This document shows, in pieces, positions 41,008 to 45,150 of a stretch of 45,150 nucleotides of DNA. This stretch comes from Dehalococcoidia bacterium. GTDB taxonomy: Bacteria; Chloroflexota; Dehalococcoidia; GIF9; AB-539-J10. Positions within the stretch are counted from its first letter, which is position 1, and each line of letters begins with the position of its first letter. The stretch is from the NCBI GenBank assembly GCA_030602785.1, contig JAUVZB010000001.1, positions 127,843 through 172,992 of the forward strand, in the 5' to 3' direction. Both the position numbers and the translations under genes were made by a program. The notes beneath the pieces were generated by a model. The model did no database searches. It was not told the DNA's origin and saw only the letters and a program-made list of their open reading frames with translations.

Positions 41008-41666
41008 TCCATCGTCCGACGCATGAAGCGCAGTTTCTCGAGCTGGGCGGGCGTCAGGGACGCCTCGTAATCCGTCAGGGCCTGGTCCAACCGGTCGCGC
41101 GTCAGGTCGCGATGCTCCCCACGAGGCCGCGTCACGCGAGGACGCCTCTCAGCAACCGGCTCGTCGTCTTCGGGCTCCGGCAGCTCGAGGTCCTCGGCCT
41201 GCCGGCCCGGGGCGGGGTGCAGCAACCACCCGGCAAGCAGGTCCCCGAAGCTCATGATGCCGCCGTCCAGCCGCGACAAGTATCGCGAGAACCAGAAAGG
41301 GGGCCGGCCGCGAGAGCCAAGAGCGGCCTGAAGCAGGGTGCCTGCTGCGGCGTAGTAGAAGCAGACCGTACACAGTGACGCAAGTGCAGCGCCAACCAGG
41401 AAGACGCCTGCTAGAGCAGACCCCGGCGACGGCACAGCGTAGAGCAACCTCGAGACCAACGCAACCGTGCCCCACAACGCAGCGAGTACGAGGTAGAGGA
41501 CCATTCGGACCTCTACGGGCTCCGCCCAGCTGAGGGGAACCCGCAGGCCAATTGCCACATCCACACCCCGCCGGTACATGACGAATAGCACTGCCGCGAG
41601 GCCGAGCGCAAGCCCGGCGCCCACTGCCAGAAGGGGTGTTGTCAACAAGCCGGCGATAGTCTCCAC
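40986..41666 (-). CDS. Membrane protein with charged C-terminal tail
   Basis: The 226-residue protein has about three hydrophobic segments in the first 120 residues (TTPLLAVGAGLALGLAAVLF, VLYLVLAALWGTVALVSRLL, ALAGVFLVGAALASLCTVCF). A cytoplasmic tail of about 80 residues follows, rich in Glu, Asp and Arg, ending in a helix (LTPAQLEKLRFMRRTMESL). No catalytic motif or known domain is recognised. The GTG at 41666 is the likely start; no strong ribosome-binding site is seen. It is convergent with the UPF0182 gene, and the last codons form part of the shared hairpin. Confidence 0.65.
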   Translation of the reverse strand: METIAGLLTTPLLAVGAGLALGLAAVLFVMYRRGVDVAIGLRVPLSWAEPVEVRMVLYLVLAALWGTVALVSRLLYAVPSPGSALAGVFLVGAALASLCTVCFYYAAAGTLLQAALGSRGRPPFWFSRYLSRLDGGIMSFGDLLAGWLLHPAPGRQAEDLELPEPEDDEPVAERRPRVTRPRGEHRDLTRDRLDQALTDYEASLTPAQLEKLRFMRRTMESLKQAA

Positions 41667-42132
41667 TCAGTTCCTCGAGTCCACAGAGTTGCGTTTTCTC
41701 CAGCTACACGCGGTTCATAGGATAACAGGTTGGTAACGGCCGTACCCTCGGCACGGAACTCACGCCAGCCAGGGCACGCCACAACCAGACCGCAGCCATT
41801 CACGTAGTACAACGAGAGAAAGCGCCTGCTGGTTGCCCCAACGCTGCGCCGGAACAGCGTCATAGCTCTCCAAGACGGACTCCGGCTCGATATGCGCCAG
41901 ATGTGCAGAGAGAAGGATGAATCCTGCTGCGGCAGTATCGCCCGGGAATCGTAATCTCTCCCTGTGCGGGGCGAAGCCCTACCGCAGAGGAGGCGTTTGC
42001 CTCGCGACTCTCCGACACCCCCACGTCCAAAGCAAGTAAGCCCTCCGCAGGGCGGATCGCCGGGCGCGACCACCCATTGACACAGCCGCTCGAGGCTTCC
42101 TGCCGCGTACGTGGCCACGTACGCCGCCGCGA
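41667..42132. other. Intergenic region without recognisable genes
   Basis: About 465 bases with several short G+C-rich dyads around 41930-42070 but no clear gene. A long reverse-strand frame here lacks domains and is probably fortuitous. Confidence 0.4.
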
Positions 42133-42161
42133 TTGACACTGCCATGAGCCGTCAGTATAAT
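42133..42161 (+). promoter_or_regulatory. Perfect consensus sigma-70 promoter
   Basis: TTGACA (42133-42138) and TATAAT (42156-42161) are both perfect and separated by 17 bases. The ATG at 42174 follows 12 bases later, so the leader is only about 6 bases. This is the strongest promoter match in the window and may also drive tRNA-Lys. Confidence 0.75.
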
Positions 42162-42173
42162 CCCAAGACGTCC

Positions 42174-42458
42174 ATGAGGGTGAAACTCAAGATAGAGCAG
42201 CTCAATGCACTGAAACAGCAGTTGCCGTTTGAGGTCGTACTCGACCATCCCAGGGACGTCAAAGGCTTCCTCGAGATACTCGGCCACGACATGCCGTGGA
42301 ATGACGCGGGGCTCACCAAGTTTGGAGAGCCCATCAAGAGGCCCAACCGGGTCGCGTTCTCAGTCGAGTCGACCGAGGACGGGTACATCTGTGATGTGCA
42401 CCCCGCGTTCGCGTGGTACATGTCAAACATGCTGGATAAGAATCGTAGCCGCGACTAG
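42174..42458 (+). CDS. Small conserved-looking protein, unknown function
   Basis: The 94-residue protein (start MRVKLKIEQLNALKQQLPFE) has no transmembrane segment and no recognised domain. It contains DHPRDVKGFLEILGHDMPWN and a C-terminal half with VAFSVESTEDGYICDVHP. The start is chosen from the consensus promoter directly upstream; the frame is open to 42111 but those codons overlap the promoter. The tRNA-Lys gene begins 18 bases after its stop. Strong promoter strength implies an abundant protein. Confidence 0.65.
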   Translation: MRVKLKIEQLNALKQQLPFEVVLDHPRDVKGFLEILGHDMPWNDAGLTKFGEPIKRPNRVAFSVESTEDGYICDVHPAFAWYMSNMLDKNRSRD

Positions 42459-42476
42459 AGGCAGCCACTCACACAT

Positions 42477-42549
42477 GGGCCGTTAGCTCAGCTGGCAGAG
42501 CACCTGACTTTTAATCAGGGTGTCGTGGGTTCGAACCCCACACGGCCTA
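42477..42549 (+). tRNA. tRNA-Lys (anticodon UUU)
   Basis: The cloverleaf is complete: acceptor GGGCCGT pairs with ACGGCCT (terminal G-U), anticodon stem CCTGA/TCAGG with loop CTTTTAA, and T arm GTGGG-TTCGAAC-CCCAC. CCA is not encoded. It follows the 94-residue protein gene by 18 bases and is probably on the same transcript. Confidence 0.95.
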
Positions 42550-42765
42550 CTCTCTTCCCGTTTCCAGAGCCGAAGCGGCGCGTTATCTCGCCTTGTGATC
42601 CAGTCAAGCAATTCCGTGACACCCTGCTTAGCTATTGACCCGGACGCTGACTCAAGGTGCTTTCACCGTCGGCAGGGAGAACCGCGATTAGCGCACCGTT
42701 ACCTGAATCCGGCCCGTGGAGGAAGGACTACAACCCCACCAGCAGTCACAGTTGCGACACGGCAG

Positions 42766-43320
42766 TCAAACGTGGCCCATGAGTTCCGGCCAAATTTGCT
42801 CGATGTACGGCTTGAGCTCGAACATGCTGTCTTCTACCGCGTCTATTGCTATTTTCACTTCGCGTTGTGACATAGGAGACGATATGCAGAACATGGCCCG
42901 GTCCGGGATAAGGATGCCACGGTGGAGCAGCGAAAGGTGAAACAGATGCAGAAGTTCCCTGTTGGTGGTATTGCGCGAAGTGTGTCCATCCACCACCGGA
43001 ACAGGGCCGAAGTGGACGTTGCGCAGGGACCCCATCCCTGCCACCTGCCCCTTGATCACGGCCTTCCGGAAGACCTGGCGCATACCCTCCGCCAGTTCAC
43101 CGCCGAGTGAGTTCAGCCGTTCAATAAGCTCCGGCGTGATCTGTTCCAGCTGCGCCACGCCCGCAGCGCCCATCAAAGGATTGGCATTGAGTGTGCCCGC
43201 ATGCAACAGAGTCTGAGACTCGGGAGAGTATTGCTGCATGAGGTCGTAGCGGCCGCCGAACGCTGGACTGGGCGTGCCGCCAGCCATGATTTTGCCGAAC
43301 GTGGTGAGGTCGGGATTCAT
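42766..43320 (-). pseudogene. 5'-truncated glutamate-1-semialdehyde aminomutase-like gene
   Basis: The frame of 184 residues begins MNPDLTTFGKIMAGGTPSPAFGG, which is the PLP-lysine region in the middle of class III aminotransferases of the HemL type. It continues with HAGTLNANPLMGAAGVAQLE and a normal C-terminus. The first 250 or so residues, including most of the cofactor site, are missing; homology may extend a few codons upstream (LQHLEG) and then ends. A GGAGG lies before the internal ATG, but the fragment cannot be an active aminomutase. It is beside another broken gene, in a decaying region after tRNA-Lys. Confidence 0.75.
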
Positions 43321-43451
43321 CCCCTCCAGGTGCTGCAGGTCTCCATGGATTGACTGGTCACGAGATAGGCGGCATGAAGAGAAAACACTGACGGTGTGCG
43401 TATCGCCTTTCCCTTCGGAGCCCCGGACTATCGCCGGGCGAACAGCGCGGG

Positions 43452-45046
43452 CTACTTGCTCTTTCGGATGTGCAATGGGAGCAGCTTGCCCGTTGCAGTC
43501 ATGACCGGATGTTCCCGTACAACTCGGAATGTCTTGGCATCGGACCAGATGCGAGTCATCATCCGTCGTCCGTCCGTCCCCTTGCCGAGTTCGTCGAGGA
43601 TGGTCCGAATGACCTCTCCCTCGTCCAGATGGCCGACCTCGGGGCCTGCCAGTAGCGTCATCCGGGTTTGAGCCCTCTCATCTTCTTCTTCAATCATCTG
43701 GTAGTCTGTCGACGATCCGCCGAACCTTGCAGGTAGCAGATGCTCAATGATGTGAACCATGTCCGTGCCAACGAATGTCACGCCTTCACCACTCAGTTTG
43801 TCGAAGCCCCGAATGGTGTGGACATGCTGGGTCAAGCCCAGTTCTTCGAACTTGCAGCCGCACTGTCTTTCCTCGACAACGCCGTAGTCGCCGCTCTCCA
43901 GGTTGAGCAGCATCTTGGGAGCCGACGGCAAGAGCGTGGTGAAGAGAAAGGCATCGACCGATGTTCCGGCGTGTGGCACCTGCCGCGGATACTGAACCAG
44001 GGCAACGGTGTCCATCGCAAGGTGTACTTCGTCAACGGCATCAGGATTGATGCAGCCGTAGCCGACTAAGCCGGCCTCCATGAACGTGTAGTCTGGATAC
44101 AAGACCGCTCCTGCCGATTCGATCTCACTTCGCTTGGTCACGGTGATGGGTTCACCGCCTACGATGAAGACCATCCCGCCCATATCGATGCCGTCAGTTC
44201 TGGCTGCCTGACACACTCTGACTGCAAGGCTGGTGTATGTACCAAGGCAACACCCGCCGGACTGGCTGACAGTGTCAGCCATCCAACGGGCCACCACGGA
44301 CGCGTCGCTCGGGGCAACGTACTCCGGTGTTGGAAGCTTCGCTCCAGAGACTCTCCCCGCATGGACGATGTAGTTGGTGCCCATCCTGCTCCTGAGGGAT
44401 GGCCGGATACCACTCTTCTCAACCGGCGAAAACCACCTGACCGGGACACTATTGGCTTTGGTCAACGAGAGCAACCATGCCGGTCCGCATCCCGGCATTA
44501 TGGGGACCCACATGGCAAGCGGCACCCGAGTCAGTCCGTAGGCATCGAACCTGACAGCGTCGGAACATGCCCAACACTCGGTCAGGAACTCAAAGTCATA
44601 TGCCGTTCTTGTCCCTGCGCTCCGAGTCCCGCCGCTGCTCGCATCGAGATGGCGCGACACGAGAGGATTGTCAAAGTCGCTTTCCTTGAACTTGAAAACC
44701 TTGTCGCCGCGGACGAGTTCCTTCTTGCCCTTGAATTCCTCGATACTTGCGTAGACACCTGCCTTTCGCAGTGTGCGAAGCGTGGGCTCAATACCGCCCG
44801 AGTGCACCATTCGTTCGAGATCTCCGTACTCGCAGCCTACGAGGCTGAGCAGTTGAAGGGGCTGTTCTTATTCTCATATACAGCCCTCTCGAGTATGGTG
44901 AGTAGATTCCTCTCCCTGTTCTCGAGCCGCTGCTCTATCATCTGGCGGCTCTGTTCAAGCGTGATAGGCTCCTTGAGGAATGCCCTCAGGCCTGAAGTGA
45001 ACCGCCAGTACCGTAATCCGTGGATTGATGGGAACGGTGGGTGCAT
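43452..45046 (-). pseudogene. PaaK-like adenylate-forming enzyme, frameshifted
   Basis: From the ATG at 45046 the N-terminus reads EPITLEQSRQMIEQRLENRE and LERAVYENKNSPF, then meets a stop. Adding one base near 44850-44857 restores the frame into LLSLVGCEYGDLERMVHSGG and the 43452-44810 frame. The long part has a P-loop-like SSGGTRSAGTRT, GGEPITVTKRSE, YTFMEAGLVGYGC, NLESGDYGVVEERQCGC and IRGFDKLSGEGVTF, in the order of phenylacetate-CoA-ligase/F390-synthetase-type ANL enzymes. The total is about 530 residues. Members activate a carboxylate as acyl-AMP. A single shift could be a mutation or a sequence error. The substrate is unknown. Confidence 0.7.
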
Positions 45047-45150
45047 GTGGGCTTTGCCGCCACGCTGAGGCGGTTTCTTGGACGGTGATGGGCCGTTGGT
45101 CCGGCGTCGAAGACGCTCAGTATCAACCGGAGAGCACGGATGAGAGCAAC

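Noticed and set aside
42477-42549. tRNA-Lys as a confirmed attachment site
   Set aside because: No repeat of its 3' end was found in the window, so only the tRNA itself is supported.
1-45150. CRISPR arrays, rRNA genes or phage structural genes
   Set aside because: No regularly spaced repeats, no rRNA-like segments and no capsid, terminase or tail signatures were found.

Overview
The window reads as a chromosome segment of an uncultivated bacterium, most plausibly a Chloroflexota member of the Dehalococcoidia type. This placement is inference. It rests on the mixture of bacterial housekeeping genes (uvrC, pcm, argC, xer-type recombinase, UPF0182), a Re-citrate-synthase-like enzyme of the kind described in Dehalococcoides and Clostridium kluyveri, and several archaeal-type genes: a phosphoseryl-tRNA synthetase / Sep-tRNA:Cys-tRNA synthase pair, an archaeal-type dUTPase and a UPF0200-like kinase. 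No CRISPR array or rRNA gene was seen. Three tRNA genes are present: Glu-UUC, Gly-CCC and Lys-UUU.

Backbone, 1-11.5 kb: rimI-like acetyltransferase; a leftward operon pncC-sepS-pscS encoding tRNA-dependent cysteine synthesis; a DUF72 protein whose 3' end overlaps that of uvrC; divergent uvrC and xer recombinase; a small membrane protein; pcm; argC followed by tRNA-Glu; and a Re-citrate synthase-like gene. Many backbone starts lie only 8-14 bases after a TANAAT-like -10 box, which suggests leaderless or nearly leaderless transcripts.

Genomic island, about 11.50-32.13 kb: it starts in the 3' end of tRNA-Gly(CCC). It is bounded by an imperfect 28-bp direct repeat, with a frameshifted tyrosine integrase just inside the tRNA and a second degenerate integrase C-terminus at the far repeat. 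The cargo is strongly sulfur flavoured. A leftward sat-sulfatase-CysD-like operon sits beside an orphan LuxR-type regulator with a degenerate receiver. A long rightward series follows: TRAP transporter (dctP, fused dctQM), two arylsulfotransferase-like propeller proteins, remnants of an aldehyde ferredoxin oxidoreductase, an MBL-fold hydrolase, an SDR oxidoreductase, a DUF1445 hydro-lyase, a DUF6282 amidohydrolase, a SelA-like PLP enzyme, RidA, a TauE/SafE exporter and a small membrane protein. My reading is a catabolic island for an imported organic acid, possibly a sulfonate or sulfate ester. The substrate cannot be read from sequence.

Right of the island, 32.1-33.5 kb is a graveyard: an integrase N-terminus, a decayed UPF0261 (Tm-1-like) gene, and its partner PEP-hydrolase-family gene carrying an in-frame TGA. 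Backbone resumes at 33.5-42.5 kb with a lipoprotein, dCMP deaminase plus a UPF0200-like kinase (left) divergent from an archaeal-type dUTPase (right), several membrane proteins including UPF0182, a 94-aa protein behind a perfect consensus promoter, and tRNA-Lys. The right edge (42.7-45.1 kb) is again degenerate, holding a 5'-truncated aminomutase and a frameshifted adenylate-forming enzyme. The last 100 bases hold nothing I recognise.
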